Shown here: positions 1 through 6,921 of the stretch, piece after piece | Numbering within the stretch: the first letter of the stretch is position 1 | Layout of the letters: each line of letters opens with the position of its first letter | Assembly: GCF_937920075.1 (NCBI RefSeq) | Contig: NZ_CALETI010000311.1 | Span: forward strand, 1-8,754 | DNA: 8,754 nt | Origin: an uncultured Agitococcus sp. | Lineage (GTDB): Bacteria; Pseudomonadota; Gammaproteobacteria; Pseudomonadales; Moraxellaceae | Direction of reading: 5' to 3' | The notes under the pieces: generated by a model | The model's input: the letters and a program-made list of their open reading frames with translations, nothing else | The model's database searches: none | What the model was told of the DNA's origin: nothing | Position numbers and translations under genes: made by a program

Positions 1-362
1 CCTCTTCCCAGACTCTATGGGATTAAGACCCCGACTTTATTTTGAACGGCACGTTATAAGCGTTCGAACCTCTTCCCAGACTCTATGGGATTAAGACCCA
101 GTCATGTAAGCACCTGACTCACATCCTGTAAGGTTCGAACCTCTTCCCAGACTCTATGGGATTAAGACACCGTTGCTCCATGTCTTTAAAACATAGAGAT
201 CGCGTTCGAACCTCTTCCCAGACTCTATGGGATTAAGACGTTTTGCTAACACCTATCTTTCGATATTTTTCGAGTTCGAACCTCTTCCCAGACTCTATGG
301 GATTAAGACAACCAACAGTTGTGACTATAACCATTTTCTATGTTCGAACCCTTTCCCAGACT
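1..362 (+). CRISPR. CRISPR array, trailer end (probably type III)
   Basis: The repeat is 36 nt, beginning GTTCGAACCTCTTCCCAGAC and ending CTATGGGATTAAGAC. The first copy is cut by the window edge (1-29). Identical full copies lie at 62-97, 133-168, 204-239 and 274-309, and a degenerate copy at 342-362. The five spacers are 30-61 (32 nt), 98-132 (35), 169-203 (35), 240-273 (34) and 310-341 (32). The repeat can form a short CCCA/TGGG stem. Its 3' end, ATTAAGAC, resembles the 8-nt crRNA 5' tag of many type III repeats. The degenerate final repeat marks the leader-distal end, so I infer transcription on the + strand from a leader upstream of the window. The type III assignment rests on the linked CARF genes and this tag; no interference gene is present to prove it. 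Spacer targets cannot be judged from the sequence alone. Confidence 0.97.
342..362 (+). repeat. Degenerate, truncated terminal CRISPR repeat
   Basis: The first 21 nt match the CRISPR repeat with two adjacent changes (TC to CT at 351-352). After CCCAGACT the match stops and the remaining 15 nt of the repeat are absent. A decayed last repeat is typical of the oldest, leader-distal end of an array. Here the break falls only a few bases before a palindromic repeat element, so the loss may be linked to insertion or deletion at that element. Confidence 0.85.
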
Positions 363-365
363 GAT

Positions 366-465
366 AAATCCTCCCCCAACCCTCCTTTACCAAAGGAGGG
401 GGCATCATCGCTAAAATAAATGCAAAGCGTCTCCCCCTTTACCAAAGGGGGACTAAGGGGGATTT
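366..465. repeat. C/G-rich palindromic repeat element (MITE-like)
   Basis: The outer ends are inverted: AAATCCTCCCCC at 366-377 against GGGGGATTT at 457-465. Inside are two perfect 9-bp hairpins with the same ACC loop, 380-388/392-400 (CCCTCCTTT/AAAGGAGGG) and 432-440/444-452 (TCCCCCTTT/AAAGGGGGA). The two halves are imperfect inverted copies of one unit of about 37 bp. Units of this form (AAATCCCCC followed by CCCCCTTT...AAAGGGGG) are common dispersed intergenic repeats in bacteria. The element has no coding capacity. It could act as a transcription barrier between the array and the next operon, but there is no T-run directly after either hairpin. Confidence 0.75.
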
Positions 466-505
466 TTGAATATGTCCATAATGGAACTGACTACACAAAA
501 ACGCA

Positions 506-534
506 TTGACACAGCCTGCCCTTTTTTTTACATT
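506..534 (+). promoter_or_regulatory. Candidate sigma-70 promoter for the 577-4448 operon
   Basis: A perfect -35 box, TTGACA (506-511), is followed after 17 nt by a moderate -10 box, TACATT (529-534). Transcription would start near 541. The sequence between the palindromic element and the gene is AT-rich with an eight-T run at 522-529. A second, weaker reading is TTTACA (527-532) with TATAAA (552-557), but its 19-nt spacer is long. Assigned by consensus only. Confidence 0.55.
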
Positions 535-569
535 CCTTGTTAAATTAACTTTATAAATATCAAGGAATG
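531..569. promoter_or_regulatory. Perfect 9-bp inverted repeat, candidate operator
   Basis: CATTCCTTG (531-539) is repeated exactly in inverted form as CAAGGAATG (561-569) around a 21-nt AT-rich centre. The left arm overlaps the predicted -10 box and the right arm contains the AAGGA ribosome binding site (562-566) of the gene starting at 577. If transcription starts near 541 the left arm is not transcribed, which favours a DNA operator over an RNA hairpin hiding the ribosome binding site. No regulator gene is visible in the window. Confidence 0.5.
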
Positions 570-576
570 ACCTTCC

Positions 577-3234
577 ATGCTTACCCTTTGTCTCGCAGGC
601 GTAACACTATCTTTGCCTAAATCACTCACCGCCATTAATCTACATACCACAACATCACCCAACACCCTCAAAGACGCTTATTTGCTGCTTTCAAAACAAC
701 AACAAACACCCAGCTATATTGCATTTTCGGCTAACACTCCTAGCTTATTGTTATTGGCAAGTCAACAGTATTGGCCTGATGCCTCGTATTTGCTACAAGA
801 AAACGACCGTTGGTTAGAATTGCCCAGCGGTGAATATTGGTCGCTTAACGAAACAAACACGCCAACAAATGCTACAGTCACTACCGAACCTAAAACTTCT
901 GTTTCCACAGAAACCGAAAATATAGAATCACAAACACCAACCGCCCTTAACACAACAGCCGTATCGCCTAAAAAAGATAAAGAACTCTTAGCCGAGGTGT
1001 TTAAATTTGCCTCATGGGGCGAACACGAACCCGAACATCGCGCTCAATTAGATGGATTGTTTAGTGAATTATTAAAACGTAGCGAGCGTCAACCCGAACT
1101 GATGCAAAATGCACAAAAACAACGCAATTTAGGCACACAGGCTTATAACAAATGGATAGCTTGCGAAAGACGACTAAAAAGTGGCGGCTTTTCGGTAGAA
1201 TTTGAAACATGGTTTCAAGGTCAAATTGACAATACTAACCCTGCCATTGCCCAATACTTAAAATACAAACTCAAAAGATGGCAAACATGGAGCAACAATA
1301 AACGCCAACAATTTGCTACAAACACGACTTGTCAATTAGCCCCTGTTAGCTTTAGCGACCACCACCCCAATAGCTTACGTCATTTGCCTACACATCATCA
1401 TTGGCAAATTTTGATTGACGAAACAGGCAGCGAGTTTGATAACAGCAAACACCTGAGTGTACACGATACCAAATTAGGGCGTATGGTTGCCTTAGCCATT
1501 CCTGTCAACAAAGTCAGCTTACCGCTCCTAAAAAATAATTTTCATGCCACTAACGAGTCCGATGCAAACTTAGATGAAACCATCAAAACCTTGCTTGATA
1601 ATCCCATAGGGATTGTTGGCATTACCGTTAATGATGCTTTATTGGGTAAAAGCTCAAGATGGTTTAGTGGTATTTATTTGTTGATGCGTATGGTGTTGCG
1701 TTTATTACCCATTAATGGTCAAGGTAAAGTTGAGTTTTTTATTGAGCAACGTAGTAGCTTTGATGCCAATATGTCACTCTTTCCTATTCAACAATTACTC
1801 GAAACCGAACTGCAAGCCTTAGATGCCGACCGATTTAAGCATGTCAGTATTGAGTTGCAGTTTGCTCATAAAAATCATCATCCTGCCAACGGTTATGTTG
1901 ATGCACTCGCACATATGTGGGCGGCTGGCTCTGCCAATAGCAAAACACGACTAAAACGCAGTGCTTTGCGTGGCCATTGTTTGTTAGAGCCACAACACGA
2001 TGTGATTGAGCGTAGTTATGCCGCTATTGACCAACAACACATACTCAGCACCAAAGACTGGTATGCCTTAGTCAGTGCCGTGAGCAATGAGCCAAACAGT
2101 AGTTTATTGCATAATGTATTGGCTCAACTAGGCAAGCACATACAACAACAAGCCACGATTTGGCAGCGATATTTGGCTTTTGTCACTCAATTACTACAAC
2201 ACAAAAATTATCATTTGCTTGAGCTTAAAACCGCATTAGATTGGCTCGCCAACTATACGCCCAAAGAGTGTGCTTTACCGCCTATGCTTACTTTGCATTG
2301 GTATATGGCTCGCTTAGCATGTGCGAATCATTTAGGCCAACATGATCTGCCTTTGTTGTCGCAATCATTAACCTTGGCACAAGGCTTACTTGATGAAAAT
2401 GCCATGGAAGTTTGTCATTTACATTTGCGTATTGCAGTGGCAGCCACCAACCAATTTGAATTTGACTCGGCACAAGACATTTTAGATTTTTGGCAATCAC
2501 AAGACGCACGTTTAATGGGATTAAATAACTACGGCAAATATCTGTCTAGCTTAGGCCAGTTAGCAGCGTTTAGAGGCCAAAATAATCAAGCGATTAGCTA
2601 CTTTGACCAAGCGATACGCACTTTTGACCAATTAAGCGACCCACAAGAAAAACGTAAACAACAACGTCAAACCGAAATATACCGATTAATTGCACTCACC
2701 GACAACGAAGGCGTGTCCGACCAAGCCTTACAACAAGCCTTAGAAACCTTTTGGCAAAAACCACTTGCAAGCATTGCCACACAACTTGGCCGCAGTGATA
2801 ACGACCAACGCTTTGAACAACATTTATTATTGCGAGTGATTGTAACAAGACCAGCCTTACAACAAGATAGCTACTTAGAAACCGCCGACGATTGGCAATT
2901 TGAACCCACACACCCTTGGCCGTTGATTGCCGCTTATCGTGCTGTGCTATTACACGCCAAACAGCCTCTTAAGGCGAGTTTGTGGATGCACAAAGCTATC
3001 AATACTTGTCGTGAAGCAGACGGAACAACTTTACAATGGATGGGCGAAGTATTGGCATTATGGGTGCAACAATATGGCATTCGAATAGACGCATTGGCAA
3101 GCAAATCGCTACAGCAACTACACAGTCAACTGCCTCATGCGCCATGGACATCTTTAGAAAAGCTAAAAAATGCGTCTAACCGTAGCCAAGCCATGCAAGG
3201 CTTAATGGCATGTTTACCGTTTAATTTTCACTAA
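577..3234 (+). CDS. Large DUF3800/RNase H-like and TPR-like protein, CRISPR-linked
   Basis: This 885-residue protein does not match any named family I know. The start is supported by AAGGA at 562-566, 10 nt upstream. Residues 1-90 form a mixed segment of unknown type, and 91-135 are a Thr/Asn/Ser/Glu-rich linker. Residues 135-265 look helical. Residues 275-455 resemble the DUF3800 (RNase H-like) pattern: ILIDETGSEF with D281 and E282, a second strand FFIEQR with E390, and a helix GYVDALAHMWAAG with D442 where DUF3800 proteins carry their final acidic residue. These acids could bind metal for nuclease activity, but this is inferred. From about 490 to the end the protein is helical and repetitive, with a clear TPR-like unit at about 650-690 (AISYFDQAIRTF). 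It lacks a recognisable CARF motif. The next gene begins 11 nt later, so the two are probably co-translated. DUF3800 assignment about 0.5; gene certain. Confidence 0.9.
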   Translation: MLTLCLAGVTLSLPKSLTAINLHTTTSPNTLKDAYLLLSKQQQTPSYIAFSANTPSLLLLASQQYWPDASYLLQENDRWLELPSGEYWSLNETNTPTNATVTTEPKTSVSTETENIESQTPTALNTTAVSPKKDKELLAEVFKFASWGEHEPEHRAQLDGLFSELLKRSERQPELMQNAQKQRNLGTQAYNKWIACERRLKSGGFSVEFETWFQGQIDNTNPAIAQYLKYKLKRWQTWSNNKRQQFATNTTCQLAPVSFSDHHPNSLRHLPTHHHWQILIDETGSEFDNSKHLSVHDTKLGRMVALAIPVNKVSLPLLKNNFHATNESDANLDETIKTLLDNPIGIVGITVNDALLGKSSRWFSGIYLLMRMVLRLLPINGQGKVEFFIEQRSSFDANMSLFPIQQLLETELQALDADRFKHVSIELQFAHKNHHPANGYVDALAHMWAAGSANSKTRLKRSALRGHCLLEPQHDVIERSYAAIDQQHILSTKDWYALVSAVSNEPNSSLLHNVLAQLGKHIQQQATIWQRYLAFVTQLLQHKNYHLLELKTALDWLANYTPKECALPPMLTLHWYMARLACANHLGQHDLPLLSQSLTLAQGLLDENAMEVCHLHLRIAVAATNQFEFDSAQDILDFWQSQDARLMGLNNYGKYLSSLGQLAAFRGQNNQAISYFDQAIRTFDQLSDPQEKRKQQRQTEIYRLIALTDNEGVSDQALQQALETFWQKPLASIATQLGRSDNDQRFEQHLLLRVIVTRPALQQDSYLETADDWQFEPTHPWPLIAAYRAVLLHAKQPLKASLWMHKAINTCREADGTTLQWMGEVLALWVQQYGIRIDALASKSLQQLHSQLPHAPWTSLEKLKNASNRSQAMQGLMACLPFNFH

Positions 3235-3245
3235 GGAACAAAAAA

Positions 3246-4448
3246 ATGGACTTGTATGTGCTGATTGTCTCTGACCACAACTTAGCCGAACTACGGGCGT
3301 GTTTATATTACAAACCACGTCATATTTGGCTAGTGGCCAGTCAGCGTATGCAAAAACCTGCTCAACGCTTATTTGATGTTTTAAAGCAGCAATTTGCACC
3401 TGAGCAGTTAGATATTTTACAAGCAGTACCTAATGTACCTTTTGACGGCAACACCTTACAAGAAACCGATGATTGGATTAAACAAGTTTTTACGCCACAA
3501 ATTAAACAGTTTAACAATGCAGCTCAACAGCAATGTGTGCTGAATATGACGGGTGGCACTAAAACATTATCTTATTTGCTGACGCGTGCTTATGCTTGGC
3601 AAGAGATTCATTATCAACCCTTTGGCAACAAAGTACCATTAGAGCGTTTTTGTTTATCTACTCAAGGCTTAAACATTCTGCCAAATATTGATTTAGCCAA
3701 TGTGACTATTTCTCCCAAAGACAACGCTCTGTTATATATGGATTATGTGCGTCCACACACGCCTAATGCTATTCGTAAACACCCAAACAGTTTACCACTA
3801 GCATTATCTCGGCTTGAATACCCTCAAGAATGGAAAAAAATAACCGATTTATTAGAACAGGGCTGGCAACAAAACGAAACCTCAACGTTTGTGAGTGTCA
3901 CTTGCTCGCAAGAGATCAATGCTGAGTTTATTATGTTACTCAACAGCGTGATTGAGTCTAAACCTGCCCCTCTTAGTCTAAATCAACAGACACTTACCTT
4001 GCCTTCACTCCATTACAAAGCCTACCAAAAATGGCGCAAATGGGTCTCAGGAGATTGGTACGAACAACTCATTGAGCATTGGTTGACCACTGAATATCAG
4101 ATAAAGCCTGAGCATATTTTAACTAACGTACAGTTAAGCAATAAGACTGACCCACAAGGTCAAGAAAGTGATACTTTATTACAGTTTAACAATAAACTTT
4201 ATGTGATTGAAATAAAAGCCGATATTCCCAAATATAAAACACTAGGCGAAATGGAAAGTCAGCTTACATCTTTATCAGAGCAACTTGGTAAAGTAGAAAA
4301 AGTGTTAATTGTGTCGCCCATGTTAAAAGCAAAATATAGTAACGAGCAATGGTTAAGTTTTGAGTTACGTTGTAAAGGTAAAAACGTAAAATTGCTGACT
4401 GTTGGCACCAAAGAAGACTTAAAAGCATTGTTTACGACAGTCAGTTAA
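3246..4448 (+). CDS. Card1/Can2-type CARF nuclease (DUF1887-like)
   Basis: The protein (400 residues) has a Rossmann-like CARF domain at about 1-150, with the ligand-site signature LNMTGGTKT (N100 to K106). A PD-(D/E)XK nuclease domain follows at about 255-400: GDWYE with E273, QESD with D309, and VIEIKAD with E322 and K324. Characterised Card1 and Can2 proteins share this architecture and a similar length. They bind cyclic tetra-adenylate made by type III Cas10 and then cleave DNA and, in some members, RNA; cA4 as the ligand here is inferred from them. All expected catalytic residues are present. The ribosome binding site AAGGA (3233-3237) overlaps the stop codon of the preceding gene and lies 8 nt before the ATG, so translation of the two genes is probably coupled. 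A type III ancillary effector that acts on invader or host nucleic acid in the cytoplasm is the likely role. Confidence 0.9.
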   Translation: MDLYVLIVSDHNLAELRACLYYKPRHIWLVASQRMQKPAQRLFDVLKQQFAPEQLDILQAVPNVPFDGNTLQETDDWIKQVFTPQIKQFNNAAQQQCVLNMTGGTKTLSYLLTRAYAWQEIHYQPFGNKVPLERFCLSTQGLNILPNIDLANVTISPKDNALLYMDYVRPHTPNAIRKHPNSLPLALSRLEYPQEWKKITDLLEQGWQQNETSTFVSVTCSQEINAEFIMLLNSVIESKPAPLSLNQQTLTLPSLHYKAYQKWRKWVSGDWYEQLIEHWLTTEYQIKPEHILTNVQLSNKTDPQGQESDTLLQFNNKLYVIEIKADIPKYKTLGEMESQLTSLSEQLGKVEKVLIVSPMLKAKYSNEQWLSFELRCKGKNVKLLTVGTKEDLKALFTTVS

Positions 4449-4459
4449 TAGTCTGGTGT

Positions 4460-4473
4460 TTACAAGCTTGTAA
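4460..4473. promoter_or_regulatory. 14-bp perfect palindrome TTACAAGCTTGTAA
   Basis: This exact dyad lies just after the first CARF nuclease gene and 63 nt before the YkvA-like gene. Related AAGCTT-centred sequences occur at 4872-4885 and, inverted, at 8207-8220, both also intergenic. I saw no other AAGCTT in the window. A transcription-factor site is possible. It is too short, and lacks a T-run, to be a terminator. Confidence 0.35.
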
Positions 4474-4474
4474 G

Positions 4475-4498
4475 ATGGCTCGTCGTCGTCGTGCTTAG
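4475..4498 (+). other. Candidate leader peptide MARRRRA
   Basis: An ATG at 4475 opens a frame of seven codons, ATG GCT CGT CGT CGT CGT GCT, closed by TAG at 4496-4498. It sits between the palindrome at 4460-4473 and the YkvA-like start at 4537. Four consecutive identical arginine codons would make ribosome progress sensitive to arginyl-tRNA supply, as in attenuation leaders. However, the upstream ribosome binding site is poor and no alternative hairpin pair or terminator follows. A chance CGT repeat is the simpler explanation. Confidence 0.2.
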
Positions 4499-4536
4499 TT
4501 ATGCTATGCGTACTTAATCACCCTCGGAGCCTTATC

Positions 4537-4857
4537 ATGACCACTTATACCAACAATTCTTTTTGGAACAAAATTAAAAAAGTTTTTAAAGCTGCAGGCC
4601 GCGAAGTTGTTGAAAAAGCTCTCTGGCTTCATTATGCCGCCCAAGACCCTAATGTGCCATTAGCTGCTAAAACCACCATTTACACCGCACTCGCCTATTT
4701 TATTTTACCTGTTGACCTAATTCCCGATTTTTTACCAATGGGTTATACCGATGATTTTGGTGTTCTCATTACAGCCGTCAGCACCGTATCTATGTACATT
4801 ACCGATGAAGTTAAACAAAAAGCCAATGACACGCTAAGGCAATGGTTTGGAAGTTGA
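4537..4857 (+). CDS. DUF1232 (YkvA-like) small membrane-associated protein
   Basis: The product is about 106 residues. I start it at ATG 4537 because GGAG (4526-4529) lies 7 nt upstream; the in-frame ATG at 4501 has no ribosome binding site. The core matches DUF1232: a lead-in AAQDPNVPLAAKTTIYTALA, then YFILPVDLIPDFLP with the conserved PxDxIPD element, then GYTDDFGVLITA. The hydrophobic stretch around that core suggests a membrane segment or membrane association, and the N-terminus is basic (KIKKVFK). The biochemical role of this family is not established. It is separated from the CARF nuclease gene by 88 nt and from rmuC by 96 nt, all on one strand, so co-transcription is possible but not evident. 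It may be a housekeeping neighbour and not part of the CRISPR module. Confidence 0.85.
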   Translation: MTTYTNNSFWNKIKKVFKAAGREVVEKALWLHYAAQDPNVPLAAKTTIYTALAYFILPVDLIPDFLPMGYTDDFGVLITAVSTVSMYITDEVKQKANDTLRQWFGS

Positions 4858-4893
4858 CCTTAGTCATCTTTCCATAAGCTTGCAATTCATAAA

Positions 4894-4922
4894 TTGTCAT
4901 TTGTTATCACACATAATTGATT
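4894..4922 (+). promoter_or_regulatory. Weak candidate promoter for rmuC
   Basis: TTGTCA (4894-4899) is followed after 17 nt by TTGATT (4917-4922), upstream of rmuC. The -35 box matches consensus at five of six positions but the -10 box is poor. The AAGCTT-centred sequence at 4872-4885 lies immediately upstream of the -35 box. Confidence 0.25.
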
Positions 4923-4953
4923 TTAACTTTTTTGGTTTTTAAGGTAACTCATC

Positions 4954-6876
4954 ATGAATACAGTTTTTTTGATTTCTACTTTTGTGGCTTGTGTTGTTTT
5001 TTTAGTAATTGGTATGGTGATTGGTCGTAGTCTTTCCAAAACCATGTTATTGAGCTTAGAAAGCCAGTTAAAAACTCAGTTTGATGCCGAGAAGCAAAAA
5101 CAAGTATTAGAAATACAATCTTTTCAGCAAAAATTGGCTTTAAAAGAACAGCAAAATGAACAGCTTGAACAATTTATTAGCAATCTTAAACAGGATTTGC
5201 AAAAAAACTTAACGTCTTTAGATAATGTTAGAAATCAACAAGCCGAGTTAAATGCCAAACTCAGTGCTAGCCTTTCTACAGAGCAAGGTTTGACAATTCG
5301 TTTACAAGAACGAGATAGTATCATTGCTGCTCTCAATCAAGAAGTCGTGACATTAGCCAAAGACAAAATCAGCCAACAAGAGTTGATTGAGCAACAAAAA
5401 GTTCAACTTGGCCAAGCGCAAGAACATCAACAACAATTGGTATTATTACGCAATGAACAACAAAGCAAAGAACAAAATCTACAAGCCACACAACAAGAAT
5501 TAACTAAAGCGCATGCACATATTGCCGAATTAGAAATGGCAAACCAAAAAGATGAAAAACTTATTGCCGAACGTGAAAAAACTATCCATCAAATGCAATT
5601 GAGTTATGACACTTTATCCATGCAATATGAACAACATAACCAAACCATCAAACAACAAAATGCCTTGATTGGCCAAGCTCAAGCAGAAAAAGAACAACTT
5701 GTACAATTACAGCAACAACTACAACACAAAGATGAATCTATTCAACGCTTACAAACCGAAGCCACATCGTACATTAGCACCATCAAAGAGTTAAAAACTG
5801 CTGCCGAAAAAGATGCCAAAAATATGGCCGAAAAACTCGCTTTGCTAGAAGATAATAAATCTCAACTTAAACAAGAATTTGAAAATCTTGCTAATAAAAT
5901 TTTTGACAACAAACAACAACACTTTGCGACAGCAAGCGAACACAGTCTAAATAGTTTACTTAATCCATTTAAAGAGCAACTAGCAGCTTTTCGCCAACGT
6001 GTTGACGAGGTGCATAGCAATAATATTGAAGGCCAAACTACTATTAAAACAGAGCTAGAAAAGCTACGTGAATTAAATACTCGTATTAATGACGAGGCCG
6101 CTAACTTAACCAAAGCCTTAAAAGGTGATAAAAAACTACAAGGCTCGTGGGGTGAGCAAAAAGTCGATTTGTTATTACAACGTTCTGGCTTGCGCAAAGA
6201 TATTGAATACAGCAAAGAGGAAAACTTTAAAAATGAAGACGGCGATAATCAACGCCCAGACTTTGTAGTAAAACTTCCCGAAGGCAAACATTTGATTATT
6301 GATAGCAAAATGTCTTTAGTGGCTTATACGCAATATGTGTCTGCCGACAATGAACCAGCGCGTAAACAGGCTTTAGAACAACACATCAAAGCCGTTAAGG
6401 AACACATTAACACACTTAGCCAACGTAAATATCACTCACTGAATGGTTTAAACACGCCCGATTTTGTGTTTTTGTTTATGCCCATTGAGCCTGCATATAT
6501 TTTAATTGCTGAGCATGCGCCAGAGGTTTTTGAGCAAGCCTACAACAAAAATATAGCCATTGTAACGGCTGCAAACTTATTACCTGTGTTGCGTGTGGTT
6601 GCAAACTTATGGAGTATTCAACGTCAAAATCAGACCACTAAAGAATTGGCCGATCAAGCAAGCCGTGTGTATGATAAGTTACGCATTTTTGTTGAAAAAA
6701 TGGAAGACATTGGCACACATCTTAATAAAGCTCAAGACTGTTATCGCGACTCATTTAATAGCCTAAGAGATGGTAAAGGTAGCCTTACAAAAATCGTTAG
6801 TAACTTTGTTGAGCTAGGCGTTAAAGTTAATAAACAATTACCAGCAAGTGTGACGATGGAAGATTTGGATAACTAA
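4954..6876 (+). CDS. rmuC: RmuC-family protein with extended coiled coil
   Basis: At 640 residues this is longer than typical RmuC (E. coli RmuC is about 475). Residues 4-24 form an N-terminal membrane anchor (VFLISTFVACVVFLVIGMVI). Residues 30-330 are a Gln/Glu/Lys-rich coiled coil, which accounts for the extra length. The C-terminal RmuC domain carries GSWGEQKVDLLL (G397 to E401), RPDFVV with D436, and IDSKMS with D450 and K452, a PD-(D/E)XK-like nuclease core. RmuC is known genetically as a factor limiting DNA inversions at short inverted repeats; its exact substrate is unclear. The ribosome binding site AAGG (4941-4944) is 9 nt before the ATG. The next gene, a CARF nuclease, starts after a 45-nt gap with its own ribosome binding site, so read-through from rmuC is likely. 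It could be a core gene beside the CRISPR region or a recruited membrane-tethered nuclease. Confidence 0.92.
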   Translation: MNTVFLISTFVACVVFLVIGMVIGRSLSKTMLLSLESQLKTQFDAEKQKQVLEIQSFQQKLALKEQQNEQLEQFISNLKQDLQKNLTSLDNVRNQQAELNAKLSASLSTEQGLTIRLQERDSIIAALNQEVVTLAKDKISQQELIEQQKVQLGQAQEHQQQLVLLRNEQQSKEQNLQATQQELTKAHAHIAELEMANQKDEKLIAEREKTIHQMQLSYDTLSMQYEQHNQTIKQQNALIGQAQAEKEQLVQLQQQLQHKDESIQRLQTEATSYISTIKELKTAAEKDAKNMAEKLALLEDNKSQLKQEFENLANKIFDNKQQHFATASEHSLNSLLNPFKEQLAAFRQRVDEVHSNNIEGQTTIKTELEKLRELNTRINDEAANLTKALKGDKKLQGSWGEQKVDLLLQRSGLRKDIEYSKEENFKNEDGDNQRPDFVVKLPEGKHLIIDSKMSLVAYTQYVSADNEPARKQALEQHIKAVKEHINTLSQRKYHSLNGLNTPDFVFLFMPIEPAYILIAEHAPEVFEQAYNKNIAIVTAANLLPVLRVVANLWSIQRQNQTTKELADQASRVYDKLRIFVEKMEDIGTHLNKAQDCYRDSFNSLRDGKGSLTKIVSNFVELGVKVNKQLPASVTMEDLDN

Positions 6877-6921
6877 ATAAATACCCCTCTGTTTTAAAAA
6901 TCTATTTTATAGGAAAATCTT

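Noticed and set aside
169..203. Inverted repeat inside the third spacer (ATGT/ACAT core)
   Set aside because: The arms are short and imperfect. This is expected by chance in a 35-nt spacer and most likely reflects the source sequence.
506..576. CRISPR leader on the right side of the array
   Set aside because: The adjacent repeat is degenerate, which marks the trailer end, and the promoter here points away from the array into the 577 gene.
577..633. Hydrophobic N-terminus of the 885-residue protein as a signal peptide
   Set aside because: It has no basic residues ahead of the hydrophobic stretch and no convincing cleavage context. The rest of the protein looks cytoplasmic.
4501..4536. Upstream in-frame ATG as the start of the YkvA-like gene
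   Set aside because: No ribosome binding site precedes it, whereas ATG 4537 has GGAG at good spacing and the family core begins later.
5862..6215. Minus-strand open frame inside rmuC, and similar ones within 762-953, 2288-2509, 2696-2911 and 3214-3399
   Set aside because: These lie opposite clear genes, have no recognisable domains, and their composition mirrors the codons of the opposite strand.
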